Source: Aquatica leii
Lineage: Eukaryota > Arthropoda > Insecta > Coleoptera > Lampyridae
Length of the DNA: 64,000 nt
Direction of reading: 5' to 3'
Assembly (NCBI GenBank): GCA_035610365.1
Contig: CM069435.1
Location: forward strand, 19,147,123 to 19,211,122
The translations under genes and the position numbers were made by a program. Every line of letters starts with the position of its first letter. Positions within the stretch are counted from its first letter, which is position 1. The notes under the pieces are model-generated. The model did not search any database and had not been told where the DNA came from. It saw only the letters and a list, made by a program, of their open reading frames with translations. This document shows, piece by piece, positions 46,190 to 59,389 of this stretch.

Positions 46190-46700
46190 TTTTCAGTGTG
46201 ATATCCGAGGATAAGCCGCAAGGTAGGTGCCTCGCTGAACCTCGTGCTCAGATAGAACCTGATACGCAGTCCATAACTAGGCAATCCTTTCTTCTCGTAA
46301 CATATTCTAAATCGTTCTATTCTATATGTGGCGAACTTGAATCAAGCAAGTTCAGGTGCTTTGGTAAGTCCACATCCTCCTCCTCCTTTCTTTCTCCTCC
46401 CGGATATGCTCACCTAGGTCAACATGTTCCACCTCTCCGCATTCTTTTTTCACACGACGGATTTCGTTGCCATCTAAAACGCGTTACCCTTTTAGATGAC
46501 GACAAATGTTCGTCGTCTGGCGTTCCTGATACTCTGTCGCATCTGATTGTCGCTAGTCGCAAATTCGATGATGACCGTACTGCCTTACTAGCCACTATCA
46601 ACCCTTAATTATCTCCATGCCCCTCAGGCTATCCTTAGACTGGTGCCTTATATAAAAGTCATTTTGTTTTATTATTTTTAGTTGAATAACAGTCTTCAGT
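46190..46700 (+). pseudogene. CCHC-gag non-LTR family, copy 4 (C-terminal fragment)
   Basis: Repeats the tail of copy 3: GFRCHLKRVTLLDDDKCSSS, then GVPDTLSHLIVASRKFDDDR, matching GFRCHLRRISVANDDRCLSC and GISDTPSHRILACREFDDDR upstream. Only the 3' end is present, so it is either a 5'-truncated insertion or a local duplication. Confidence 0.7.
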
Positions 46701-46709
46701 CTTTTTCCT

Positions 46710-47023
46710 ACCAACTTGGTTTTATTCCTTAGAAGCGAGGATAAGGATAAGCCTCGCTGAATCGCGTACTACCTTAGCACGTCTCGGTTACCTAACCTAT
46801 CCTTCTTCTCGTCCTCACTTTTAATTTATTAGGTAGCTATTTAATGAGAAATGTAGGGTAACTTTATTAAATAAAAATGGTTTCTAGGCAGCAGCAGTTG
46901 TTATATCAATAACGTTATTTATCTGTTTTGTCAATAGTGGCACGAGTCGAATTTTGTTAGTGCAACGTTATTTTGACTTTCTTAATTAAGTTTGCGTAAA
47001 TTAACAGATAAAATTGATTTAAT
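46710..47023. other. Upstream region of tektin-2
   Basis: Contains the presumed promoter and 5' UTR. The last traces of non-LTR tail text end near 46800. No clear core-promoter element. Confidence 0.35.
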
Positions 47024-48503
47024 ATGTCAGTGGTAACATTTGAAAAACCTATTCCACATACCGGATTAGGCGATTGGTATGCAAAACAATGGGAGCTTCA
47101 GCAAACGAACGATACGAGAAGAAATGATGCCTTTAATTTAAGACACGAGGCACGTCAGTTACGAAATGAGACAAGAATTCGCACAGAATGGGATACTTAT
47201 CACAACGACAATCGGTTAGCAGATCGCGTCACTGAGCTTAGTCGATGGAAAAACACTATCGAAGGTTGTCTTCACCGTACCGAAAAAGAAATCCAGTTTT
47301 TGATAGACGAAAAGTATTCGACCGAACGAGAAATCGATAGTCTTTCCATTCCGATCGGTGTCATTTCAGAATGTATTTCAATACGAGATGCTCGTCAAGG
47401 TTCCGAATTAACTTACGACGATGCTGACACTGAGTTAAAAAAGGTATGTGAAACTGAATCGTTACGATTAAGCTTAGGTGTTATGTTTGTAGGAGTTGTG
47501 CGTTGTTGAAAATGTTAAGAAACTATTGATCGAACGATGCCAATCAACATGGGAGAAAATCAATAGGTTACAAGAAGTTATATTTAAGTTACGTTTGGAC
47601 ATTAATAACAAAAACGAATCGATCGAAATTGATACAGAACAACTAGGTCTGAATAAAAATTGTGCTAACATCAGCTTTAAAACTGATCCTTTGCGAATAC
47701 CAAATGGGTAAGTTGTCAGTAAGAATAGACTAAAAGGATCATCTTGACTTTGCTAACTTACGTTCAGTTTACAGTGTCAGTCTTAGGTTTTTTTCTAAAT
47801 AACTTATTGTATTGTTAAGCTACTTATTTTTCAATAATCAGTTTTTTTAATGCGTAAACATCGTTTCAGGTCTATTCCGTACGAGACATGGTTAGAACAT
47901 TCGCGTTATGTGAGATTATTAGCTGATAGCGAATTAGCAGATGCCGGAAAATTACGCGAAGCTCTTTTTGTGGTACGCGAACGTGGCCGCAATGATATGA
48001 GAGCGCAAAGAGACTGCGTCGATTTTATGCTTCGCAAACGCATTTTCGAAACGCAACGTTCACGTAACGAGTTAGAATGGCAACTCTTGAAGATGCGCGA
48101 CGAAATGAATAAAATGGTGAAAGAAATCGGAACTCTTAACGAAGCTTTGTTAGCAAAAACTGACGCATTAAAGCTTTGCCAAACGCGTTTGGAAAATCGT
48201 TCGTATAGACCAGGTATTGAATTGGCAAGGGACGAAGCTGAGTCCGGTCTTAAAGACGAAGTGTTACAACTGCGCCAGACTCGTCAGGATTTGGAAGATA
48301 AAATTTATTGCGCCAAATCTACTTATAATGCCTTGGAGAGTCAACAGATTTTGTTAGATGAAGATTTGGCTAGTAAATCTCAATCTTTAATGACCGATAT
48401 CAGATGTTTAGATTTAAGAGCGCGTTTGAAGACGGAATCGATTACTGACACGGACAGAAATATTGCTTTGGTTCATATGGAAGATGAAATTCCACCAACG
48501 TAA
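47024..48503 (+). CDS. TEKT2: Tektin-2-like protein
   Basis: Three exons (47024-47443, 47493-47707, 47870-48503) with introns of 49 and 162 bp give 422 residues, a normal tektin length. Alignment by eye is closest to tektin-2: RHEARQLRNETRIRTEWDTY against RQEARVLRNETNNQTIWDEH of the human protein, ISFKTDPLRIPNG against ISLKVDPTRVPDG, and RKRIFETQRSRNELEWQLLK. The protein is a long coiled coil of two similar halves that forms filaments inside doublet microtubules of cilia and sperm tails. The family nonapeptide RPNVELCRD is RPGIELARD here, so its usually invariant cysteine is replaced by alanine. Splice phases (0 and 2) keep the frame throughout. No frameshift or early stop. Confidence 0.95.
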
Positions 48504-49055
48504 TTGTATGCTATGCAATTACACGTAGATTTAATGTACACACGTAGCAGCAAATTAATGTATCTTATAACAACTTTAAAATGCAGGCTTTTTTGTCAAA
48601 GATTTTTTTTTGGTTTGGCTACTATTCACACTTTGCTTATAGAATGAAGATAAGATTAAAGCTAATCACAACTACAAAAAAAGTATCTGATTTTAATCAA
48701 AGCAAACAAACAAGTAGAACAATCAAAAGTTTTTTTAAAAAAACTTGTGTGTCTTGATACTGTAGCAGTATTTTTTGCGCTATTGCGTCTACCGCCATTT
48801 TTAAAAACACGTAAGTACACTGAAAAAGAAAAAAACGGGACACTGCCTATTGAATATAAGCACTTCTATGTCTCAACTTTAGTACCTACTCCTCAATTAT
48901 TTTTGTATGCAATTTTCATATTTTGTTTATGAGGTCATACTCACTCATATATTCTATAACTTATTTGCGTCTTGCGCGTCAAAATGTTCCTTAAAAGCTT
49001 ATTATACATAAAATATTTTCGTTTCAATTCTTCCAGTCTAGAATAAGTATGTGTC
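48504..49055. other. Tektin-2 3' flank, no further gene recognised
   Basis: A+T-rich 3' untranslated sequence and spacer; the small ORF at 48747-48932 is unsupported. Confidence 0.4.
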
Positions 49056-49749
49056 GAACGGTAAGAGCGCCTTGATTAGCTGTTTCTTGTGCGCGAGCCG
49101 TATTGTCTTGCAACCGCTCACCGAATCCGTTATCGCTCAGATGTCCACTACTTTGTGCTCCATCTTGCTAAAATTTATGTTTTACCAAAAACATGAGCTG
49201 TAGTTTTCGGACCTTAAGTGAGCTCCGTTACGTGTTCTCTGCTCCATGGTAGATCATCTGGTACGTATTTATGGTTATGGACTGTCAGGGTCAAAAAAAT
49301 CTCATCGGTTGTTTTAAGCGCCGCGTAAAGACAGGGCACGTACCGGACGTGTCTGGACAGTTCGATGTATCTTTCCAGCCTTATCAAGTTTTTGCTCAGT
49401 TTTTGTAATTTATAAAAAATTAGTAAATAATTTAAGGAATTACATGGAGGCTCGGAGTTTTACAAACTTACCCTACTTGCTGCTCGAAGACGCTCAGGTT
49501 AATGCCTTCTTTGTGAACAGTCTATCAAAGCACCGATAGGTACATAAGCAAGCTCCGCAGCGCTTCAATGATCACTAGATTCTGAGATTTAGTTATTCTT
49601 ATCCTGAAACCGAACTAATATTATTAACCAACTTTAGCTATTCGTAGGTACTGATTACCTGTACCGATTTTGTGTTGCAATTTTCATTGACCGAACTGCA
49701 TGCACTTTAATTTGTTTTCCAAAAACTTGAATTCTTTCTTCGGTCTTGA

Positions 49750-50165
49750 ACTGCTATGGTATCTATAGCAACCCAGATTCTTTGACTGACATCCGACTTG
49801 AGAAAGCCAGATAAAAAACCTGCGATCATTCACGTAAATGTTTCAACCAATAGTCTTATCCAAATCGTCACATATCGTGCTGATGGCAATAGAAAATACG
49901 GCAACGCTCAGAATCGAGCCTTTGAGAGATGTATGTATGTCCAAAGTTTGGGTAGTAGATGTTGTTTGGCCCTGACTGACTTTGAAGAATATTTTTCTCA
50001 ACAACGACGCATTGTGGGATCGCAGGTTGCTACGCTATCCTCACTTGTGTAACTGTTGTACTACTCTGAATTGCCACGTCATGTAGTAAGGTTTTTCGAT
50101 ATCAAAGAATACTGCGGCCAAATGATTTTACCATGAAGAGTTTGCGATACCTTATGATTAGAGAT
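49750..50165 (-). pseudogene. Jockey/I-like non-LTR reverse transcriptase remnant
   Basis: Minus-strand text at about 50135-50080 reads AAVFFDIEKPYYMTWQFRVV (usual AVFFDIEKAYDMTWxxGIL). Further down, QTLDIHTSLKGSILSVAVFS and IAISTICDDL match 'GVPQGSVLSVxLFxIAIxxI', followed by YVNDRRFFIW in place of the catalytic YVDD. The Asp-to-Asn change and several stops show it is dead. Related coding text probably continues to about 49060 but is too worn to assign. Confidence 0.6.
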
Positions 50166-50679
50166 CAAAATCTACACGTCATCTTGACGTCAATTGTAGG
50201 AGTGAGATATCAAAATTTGGGTTTCTAATTACCTTGTGAGTATCCACAAGCGTCGCGCCGTTTCGAATTTTCTTACATAAAAATTATTACCGTAGGTTCG
50301 ATAATAACCAAATGAATGTTAGCAATAAATAGTACAAGAATGGCGCTTTGATTAGCGATTTCTGTAGATTAGATTATTTAAGTTAACAGCTCGCACTTTT
50401 AGTGTTTTTTACACCGTAACAAATTCCTTATCAACTAAAACTGTTAAATTAGTAAACGCGAACAAAGAGTGTTATTACACTGAATTGAATTAAAACGCGG
50501 TCGTGTTGGCCCGACATGCCTTACAATAGGATATAACACCAGTGCATCTTCTTTTCTTTAAAGATCACACCGTTTTTCGGATAATTGCGCCGGGAATGAT
50601 TACCAACCTCGATGGCAAAAACCTCGAAATTAGATTGACATATATAAATAGGAGCTAAAACAAGCAAAAAAAGTTTGCA

Positions 50680-51640
50680 AATGACAACCACGTCTAAAAC
50701 AAGTATGTATTAACATCCAAAATCACGGCTGACGCTGAGTGCGAACCCAAAAAGCCTAAAAAGTTTTCGGGGGCGGCAAGGCAAAGGCTTAGAAAACAAG
50801 AAGAATTAGTAGCGCAGACAACCGGTTTCATTTCCATGGCGAGGACGCGAGAGCGAAACCCACCTATACAAGAAGCAAAGGCGAGTACGTCAAGAACGCA
50901 ACAGTGACACCAGACGGTGCACACAAAAACACACAAAAACGCAACCTTTCCAGCAGTAGCACACCGCTGTCACAGAAACGACCGGTAAAACGAAGTCGAA
51001 AGGTCGAAGAAACCTAAAAAAAGACATTCAGGATCACTCTAACGGGTGTTTTTGCAATTATACCAAAAGGGTTCTCTGAAAACACCCTCAGTCCGGAAGA
51101 ATTCGACGTCATAAAAACCTTGGATGGATTGACGAATTGGAGAAAAGACAAGCTTCTCCGCCTTTTCAGGAATGTACCCATAAAGGGGGATTTCTAAAAT
51201 TAACGTGCGCAGACGAAGCAATCAGAGAGTGGCTAGTCGGCACGTCAAATACAAGAAACCAGTGGAGGAGAATAGGTAACTAAAGATTATTTATCTCAAA
51301 GACCTTCCTACACCTAAAAAGATTATCACTTGGGTCCCGGGAACAGCACTGGAACCGGTCACTCTATAGAAAAGAATATCGGTACAAAACAAGATCAGTA
51401 CCGAAACGTGGGCGATGGTTAACTCTAAGCCAGATCCTAAAAGAACCCAATACGCCCTGTTTATGGACAAGAGTTCCTGAAAGAAGGAAAAAGCGTCAAC
51501 TAACCAATTGCACCTTGGATTTTCAAGGATCACTTTTCGGGCGCTGGCCGACTCCAAAAAGGACAGCAATGAACCGGATGCCACAAAGAATGTCCACGAG
51601 GCAACGGATGTAAATACAGAGCCAGAAAGAACTTGCTGAT
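50680..51640 (+). pseudogene. ORF1 (DUF4780-type gag) of a non-LTR retrotransposon
   Basis: A basic, Arg/Lys-rich N-terminal part (50740-51000) is followed by FRITLTGVFAIIPKGFSENT, LSPEEFDVIKTLDGLTNWRK, LTCADEAIREWLVGTS, IIYLKDLPTPKKIITWVPGT and ETWAMVNSKPDPKRTQYALF. This is the order of blocks in the DUF4780 domain found in ORF1 proteins of insect non-LTR elements: an 'AI(I/V)..(Y/F)PE..LS', then a 'GxLxLxCANExxxEWL', then 'D(L)PxPxxxxVWVPG', then 'W.Vxxxxx'. At least five stops or shifts break the frame. It is directly followed by the endonuclease of the same element. Confidence 0.7.
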
Positions 51641-54417
51641 GACAAATCTAATTCTGAAAGTGGTTCAGATAAACATACATTACTATAGGGCAGCCTCAGC
51701 GGCCCCCACTGCTTATATCGTGACACACGATATTGACATTGCCCTTGTCCAAGAGCCATGGATCCACAAAGGAACAATAAAAGAGTTGAACTGTCCAGGT
51801 AGATGGCTGTTTGCGGCCCAATTTGTGCACAACCCTCGTAAAGTGAAGTTATTGACCTTACGCTAGCTAGTCCAAAGCAAGCAAAATGAAAAAAATGTGG
51901 CATGTATCAGATAAACATTCTTTATCGGATCATAGATACATTCGATTCAACATTGAATCAGACAGGAAACTCGTAATGGAATTCAGAAACCCCTGAAAAA
52001 CTGACTGGGATTTGTTCAACGAAACTTTAGCGCGCCAAATCAGGTACTTTCCCACAAATGCAAGACCAACGCAGGAGCTAGAACTAATGACAGATAGTAT
52101 TGTTAATTTATTAAAATCCGCAATTAAAACAAGCTGCCCAAAAACTGTCAAACGAACCCCTAACAAGATAACTTGGTAGAACAGGGAGCTTGACGAAGCA
52201 AGGGCACGCACCAGAAGGTTATTTAATACAGCCAAAAAAAACGGAGAATGGGATGAATACAAAACCAGCCTCACAACATACAAAAATGACATTAAAAAGG
52301 CAAAGAGAGACTCATGGAGAAAGTACTGTAGGGACGTAGAAAACAAACCTACAAGTTCTCGACTCTAAAAATCTCTAAGCAAAAACTGCACTGAAAACAT
52401 TGGTTCTTTGCTGACTGAAAACGGAAAGTTTACAAACTCGGTTGAAGGTACTTTGCAAGAACTACTGCAAAAACACTTCCCGGGTTCGTCGTTAACTGAA
52501 GCCAGGACCTAGAGATACCAAACAGACGGGCACCCAAAAGGAACTGAAACTTAGCGAGAAAAATAACCAACCCTGAAAACTTAGAATGGGGAATCAATAC
52601 TAAACATTTGACAATACTACTTTCACCTCGATTGCAATCGGCAATGGAGAAAAACGGAATCACACTTCTAGTTAGAAACTGGGTCAACTCAATGCTCAGG
52701 AATCGGACGGTAACAGCTATTTTGTAAGGTAGCACTGTGGGAGCCAAAGTGGCTGGAGGATGCTTACAAAGCAGAGTGCTATCACCCCACTGTGGTGCCT
52801 CGTCATGGACCAAGAACTAAAAGACGGCGGAGTATTTGCTTTAAGATACGCCAAAGATCTCACCATTATCACAAACCGGAAGTTTGGGGCAACTGTATCA
52901 AAAATAATGCAAAGTGCACTAAACACCAACGCAAAAAGGTGCAAAAAAAAGGAACTACTAGTGAACCCTACTAAGACGTTTACCAATCGACGGAAAACGG
53001 ATGAGATAAAACTACCTATAAGGTACGGAGTTACGCTCACGATGTCAATAGAAGTCGAATACCTGAGACTTACTGTTGATACTAGACTGACTTTCAAGGC
53101 TCACCTAGAAAAAGTCACAACGAAGGCCATCAGGGTTCTGAATACAACAAAACGAATTGTCGGGCACACATGGAGATTGAAACCCACAATGGCCAAATGG
53201 TTATACACTGTGGTAACAAAACCCATCATCACATACAACGCGCTTGTATAGGGTGACAAAACCATCCTGAAAAGCACAGTTGCAAAGTTAAACAAAACAC
53301 AGAGAATGGTATGTCTACTGATAACAGGAGCGATGAGAACCAAGCCCACAGCAACTATGGAAGCACTACTGTAACTTCCACCATTATAACTCGTTGTAAT
53401 GATGGAAGCAAGACAAACAGTATACAGGCTGCAGATTAATGAACACGCGTCAATTACCGGGAAGAAGCAATCTTAACTATGAGATCTGACTTCACAAAAA
53501 ATTATCACATTTTAAAGAAATTTAAAGTGATAATACCGTCACAAGACGAGTAGACAAAAAACGTTTACCCGGGCGCGGTTAAAGGAACTATCTGGTAATC
53601 AGATGGTGCCAAAAATCGCAACGGTTCCAGAGCAAAAGTATATGGAGACAAGCACCATGGAACGCAATTTTTGCTGACACTGAGTAAATATGCATCCGCT
53701 TTTCAAGCTGAAGTTGCTGCTATTGCCTGGTGTGTCAGGAACATTATCGACTTGAAATCATACACAAATGGGCCGATATCGATCATGTCTGACAGCCAAG
53801 CAGCACTACTGGCGCTAAGATTACCAGTAATAAAATCTAAACTAGTTATGACATGCGTAAACAGTCTGGAAATATTGGCAACTTGCCAACCAGTGCAGCT
53901 CATCTGCATACCAAAAGACCAGAATGTAAAGAGTAACCAAATGCCGGACGCACTAGCAAAAAAGAAAAAAAACCAATTCGCAACAAACTTGCAGCGGAGC
54001 ATAAAAAACTATAGAAAAACTCTTCAGGGATGAAGCACACAAAACTCTTCCTTAAACACTCAAACTGCACTATCAAGCATGAGTCGACAAAAATTAAGGA
54101 AACTTACAAGACTAATTACAGAGCACTGTGGCCTTAACAAACATATGCATAAAATGCGACTGCTAAGTACTCGTCTATGCTGCAGATGCTTAGAAGACGA
54201 CAAGATTCCGCAGCATTTGCTGTGCAAATGCGAAGCGTATCAAATGCAACGCACAATGATTCTCGAAAAACCAAAGCTAACCGATGATGAGTTGAAAAAA
54301 GCTCTTTGGAATAAACTTCGGGACTTCATTAGAACTGACGAGGGAGTAATAAATCAGAGGAGCACAAAAAGACCAAGGAAACCGCAGTGCAGAGGCGTTA
54401 GACAAACTACCTCTTGA
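51640..54417 (+). pseudogene. ORF2 of the DUF4780 non-LTR element (endonuclease, RT, RNase H, C-terminal zinc motif)
   Basis: Blocks in order: LKVVQINIHYYRAASAAPTA and IALVQEPWIHKG (endonuclease start, 51651-51780); KHSLSDHRYIRFNIES (51912-51960, most of the nuclease between is deleted); the pre-RT stretch TW..NRELDEARARTRRLF (52160-52225); the RT palm at 52800-52870, where the catalytic box is YAKD instead of YADD; EVEYLRLTVDTRLTFKAHLE (53055-53115). RNase H follows with SDGAKNRNGSRA, FQAEVAAIAW and IMSDSQAALLAL (53598-53825), keeping its D, E and D residues. The tail has CRCLEDDKIPQHLLCKC (54182-54230). Stops and deletions throughout. R1/LOA/Jockey-group by organisation. Confidence 0.8.
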
Positions 54418-57400
54418 ATTAAATTTAAAAAAAAATTCAATGCGATCTCCGAACAGGTGACTCGAAAAATATTTTTCCGTCGCGGTTTTAAATACTTAAA
54501 TATATTGCACGAAAAAGGCTTTTCTAAAAGAAAGGTATCCATAAGATAGATATTGATAGCTGACAAAAATTATATCTCTCACCAATCTTTTTGCGTCTTA
54601 ACGCTAGTTACAAGCTACATACTTGAACCACAAATAAATAGTTTGCATCTGGTCGTAAATCGTACCAAAGCTGACGACAAAAATTTTACCAACTTACGAG
54701 AAACTCGCTTTCACGCGCTAACGTTAGCAAAGTTGCCTAAACCACAGATGCACAAGTCGCAAAACTGATTTGGGTTGTGTTACATTTTTTAATGTAAAAT
54801 GGCAGAGTCTCAAGAACATTTTACTCTGTCATCAAGAACTAAATCATTAAAAAAATCAACAACCTGAAATGACATTTATTGTAATTTAAGTCTTTTTAGT
54901 AATATTTGTCATAAACGTATTTATTTTAAAGTAAAAATATGAAACGAATAAAAAAAATTAAAAACAAAAATGCCATTGATTATAATTTTTCCTAATACGT
55001 AAATCCGTTTATTTTGAAAAACTAAAGAACAATAAAGAAAAGCAAGAAGAGAACTAGTTTTGTCGACAAAAAAATTGACCAAAAGAAAAATCAAAAAACT
55101 ATATGCTACAATTTTTTTAAAATAATTCTAGAGAAACTTATTTTGTAAAAGAACCTAAAATGAACGAAAGAAATCTTAAAATAAAAAAAGAAGAAAAACA
55201 AAACCAAATAAATAAAATTGAAAGTTAAAAATTTAACTTCAAAAATAAAAACTAAAGAAAGAGAAAAAGAAAAAGTCAGCAGCAGCGTTGAAATGTTTTT
55301 AATAATAACGTACAGAAAATATAAATAACAAAAAATCTTTCGGATTTGAACCGTATAAATGTTGTAACTGAAGTTTCCAAGTTTCATCCCTCTTTGAACT
55401 TACAAATATTTTAATTTTGTTTAATAATTAAATTTTTATTTCATTTATTTTTTTGCCAAAATTTTTGAAACTAAATTCTCCTAATCTTTTTTACTAAATA
55501 CTTCAACTTTTTTTCACTTGTTATTTTAAGAATCTTTCAGATACATCGATCAATTTGTTAAAAAAAATTAAAATCGATAGCTTTTGTTTTATTCACATTT
55601 CTCTTTTCAATTTTCTGGTCAATAAAATTACGTATTTAATTTATTTTCATTTTATAATTTTTTTACTTTCTATTCTAGGTTCTATACAATAAATTTTAAA
55701 AAATTGTAATCGATAGCTTTTAGGTTTTCTTCAGGTGGTTTTCTGCACTATCAAAAATTACTAATTTTACGTGCCGAGCTTATTAATTTAGAAAAAACAG
55801 GCCGTTATTTTGATTCCCGATTTGTCTCTATTTTATGACATAAATTTTTGCATTAAACATTTTTGTTTTCTGTTCTAATTTTTCTTCTCTTGTTGACAAT
55901 TTTTGAATGTTCTTCTTTAAAAAAAAACATTACAAACACTTCATTTATAAAAAATCTAATTACACAATTTTCTTCAAATTATAACAAAAAAAGCAGAACC
56001 AATTATTTTTAACGAGTAGAACGGTAATTTTTATTTAATTTTTAATCAGCAACTATTAATTATTATTTTAGCAGCTGCGGGTAACTGGAAATACCATTAA
56101 TCCTAATTGTCCAGCTTACCATATTAGCTTGAAAATATTTATAAGTGTAATTATTACTTATAGAAAAATCTTAACGTTTAAAGCTGCAAAGTATCCGAAG
56201 AAAGTAAAAAAAAAATGGGTACGTTGAACTTATACGTCAAGAATAAAAATTAATATTGGTAATTGTTTTGACATTTTCGTTAATGAATATTTTAAAAAAT
56301 CATTAATAATATATTAAAAAATGTGAATAAATTTAATGATTTTATGCTTTTTCTTCTTTCCAAATTTCAAGAACTTTGTCAAACCAGTAGTTGTGCAATT
56401 AGCTTTTAGATATTTTCGCGGAAATGTGTTTGAATCTTTTTCACAAAATTGTCTAATGATCATTTAATTGGTTAATAAAATTCTTATGGTGATTACTTTC
56501 ACAAATATGTTATTGTCTGCATTATATACAAAATTGTAGTAAAACCAGATCACATAATTTTTTTTAAATTTCTTTACGATTTCGTGATTTGCTATGATCG
56601 TGATAAAAATTTGTGTTGATACATATAATAGTTAGTATGTTACTGTTACGCCCATAACTGAGAAGAAAAAATGTAACGCCACTGTAACAAATATAATGAA
56701 TGAGCATTTTTGAAAGATAAGGCTTATTGTTAATGCCTTTTGGACAATTAGATAAACACTCTCTTTATGAGTTTCTACGCAGAGTAGAACGAATCACTTC
56801 GTCCGTTTTGCTCTGTATCTAACTTTCCTACTTTTCATATCTTTCTTTTTTAATCTGGAGATTTTCTATGTGCCAGTCATTTTTCTTTCTTCTTTGAACG
56901 ATACTCAATTTTTTTCGATTAAAACGAGTATTTACATATTGTCTTCGATTTATTAACATTTGTATCTTCCAAAAAATACGAATAGTTGATCTTCTTTTTT
57001 CAAAGGAGCTCTTCAATTTATTGTCAATTATTTTCAAAATTGCTCAAAAGCAAAGTTTGACCAAAAAGCTTCTTCTTCTTGTTCAAAGCCAAATACTAAA
57101 ACCTGCATTAGCCAAGCTTAATCTTTTTTTTTAGATTCTTTTGATGTTTTACGAGTAGCTGGTAGATTGCACCACCCACATTTTTCTTACTAAAAAGCAT
57201 ACTATTGCTAAACTTATTGTATCTGGTTAGCATGTTAGGTTGCTGCATGCTAGATGTTAGTTTTTTAACCGTAAATTTAACCATAACTAAACGCAGGCGA
57301 CAGCACAGAACACACGGCGAAAGAATAGCACTTGGTGTGCTAATTATAAGGTAATTAAAAGAGCGCTAAAACGGTAGAAGCATTAACTACAGATTCCGTT

Positions 57401-58590
57401 CACTTCTATCGAGCACTAAAAAGAAACAAGATGCAAATTTATAACATCAAATATATTCATTTCAACAAAGAAATAGGAGTTAAAAAGCAAGGAAAAACTA
57501 TAGCAGATAAGTAGCAATTAAAAGTTTGTTATTAAATATCACAATTAATAATAAGGATGCAGACCTATTAGATCAGGTAACTCTTCGTACATATAAACAA
57601 ATTCGTTGGCTTAAGTTTACATTAATTAATTACTAAATTAATTCACGTTGGTGAATACAACACAGACGTTAAATGTCACGACTGAAAACGTAGAAAAAAG
57701 AAACAAAATACTCAAAATTTTACGTCCCGGAATATGCGATTAGCTAATAGCACATCCAATATAAATTTTCTAAAACAATTCTCAATACCCCATGCTTGCT
57801 GTAGTAATTGTTCATACAAATTTTTTAACGTAAAACAACAGGTACAGGTATCCCATAGCCAAAAAAACATGTGCAGGTAACCAAAGTTAAAAGAACAAAG
57901 TTGCTAATGATAAAATAAAAAACTAAAATTTTTGAAGAAAGTTAAAAGTGTGGTAACTCACCGGCTTGACACTTGCACATACGTGTGACTCTCTTAACGC
58001 ACACAATGAAAGTGGCTTTACTGGTATCTGGTAAGTAGAATGACGTATCATTGGACAAAATTCTTACAGTACGAAAACCACACGAAAGTATTTTTAACAT
58101 AATAAAATCTTAAAGAGAACGTTTCTAAATTATCTGCGGACAAAATTTGTTAAAATAGTTGTATATAATTGTTTGAGATGCTATAGACTTGATCCACAAG
58201 TTACAAAGTTCCGCTGGTCTTTTTCGCATAAAAGATCGCAAAGGCCGTAATCCCAAATTGGTTAAGAGAATGTAAATCGACACTTTATCTTTGCACATAG
58301 TCCACATTTTGGTGGTCTGCGGAAAGCAGGAATTTAATCTTGCAGAGCACATATTAAGCGTGTACTAGGGACCTATGCTCTAAATTTTATATAATTGTGT
58401 ACGTTGCTTGCACAAACAGAAGCTACTATAAACTCTCGTTCTATTTCTTTTTAAATTTTCGTTCTTAATGATTTACAACGCTTTACAACTGCTTACTTCT
58501 TAATTGGGAGATCATTGCATTACCTAATCACGATATTACTTATTTACAAGAATCAAGATTCTGTAATTTTTAACAAATGCAGCGTCTTTT
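54418..58590. other. A+T-rich region without a recognised gene
   Basis: More than 4 kb rich in homopolymer A/T runs. The small ORFs (for example 55106-55387 and 58125-58352 on the minus strand) are low-complexity or match nothing I know. No repeat array, hairpin or RNA gene that I could support. Confidence 0.4.
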
Positions 58591-58592
58591 AG

Positions 58593-59052
58593 GCCAGTCA
58601 AATTCGACAATAAATCAACAAAACATGATATATCTTTGCTTTCTTGGTATGTTGTTTGAACCTATTGGGGTAGTGTAAACCCAAGTTTGCAACTTTTTAA
58701 AAGTTGTGGAAAAACTGTAGGACACGAAAAACTGCAAAATTTACGAACTTTCTTCAGTTTTTGCTCTATATCTCCTAAAGTATGTATTTTTTGACAAAAG
58801 TTATTATATACGTTTTTGAAGAGCATTGAATGTGTGATAATTTAAGCTTAACCGGAGCTCTGTATTATTTGTTACTGGGTTACGGCAATTTTTTCCAAAA
58901 AATAAAAATTTTAGTTTTCGACTTTTTTTAGAACGAAATTGCGGCTAAACCATTGATCCTACAAGCAAAACTCATAGAATAGAAATTGTAGGCAATTTAA
59001 TTAGCTTTAAACTAAACGCAAAGTTGTAGGTCTCGTAGTCAAAATCTAAAAG
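58593..59052 (+). repeat. Left long terminal inverted repeat of the CXC-gene element
   Basis: Pairs with the reverse complement of 63645-63993, with an extra block of about 80 bases here (58620-58700) that the right arm lacks. Divergence is roughly one base in four to five by eye. Confidence 0.7.
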
Positions 59053-59389
59053 AAACCTATATAAGGTAAAATTGCATTTTTCCAGAAATGTTTAAAAACC
59101 TTTCTATCTTTTGTTTTTTGTTGTGATAATGAAAAAGAAGGCATGCAATCATTATAAAAACGGTGAAATGTATTTTAATATAAACATAAGTCATTAATAG
59201 TACAGTAAGCAATCAATCAATCAAATATAGACACATACTCAAAATTGTCGCCTTGTTTTTGATGGGCCTAAGCCGTCACTTTCGATGCATTCTTCAACAG
59301 GTAGGTCCACTATTGGTAGATCGTCATCGTCATTCTGTATAAGCAAGTACTCCAGTATTGGTGCATCGTCAGGGTTATCTTAAGGCTCG

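Noticed and set aside
55106..55387. Minus-strand ORF rich in Phe/Leu (possible membrane protein)
   Set aside because: Arises from A-rich sequence on the plus strand; no start context, no neighbours, low complexity.
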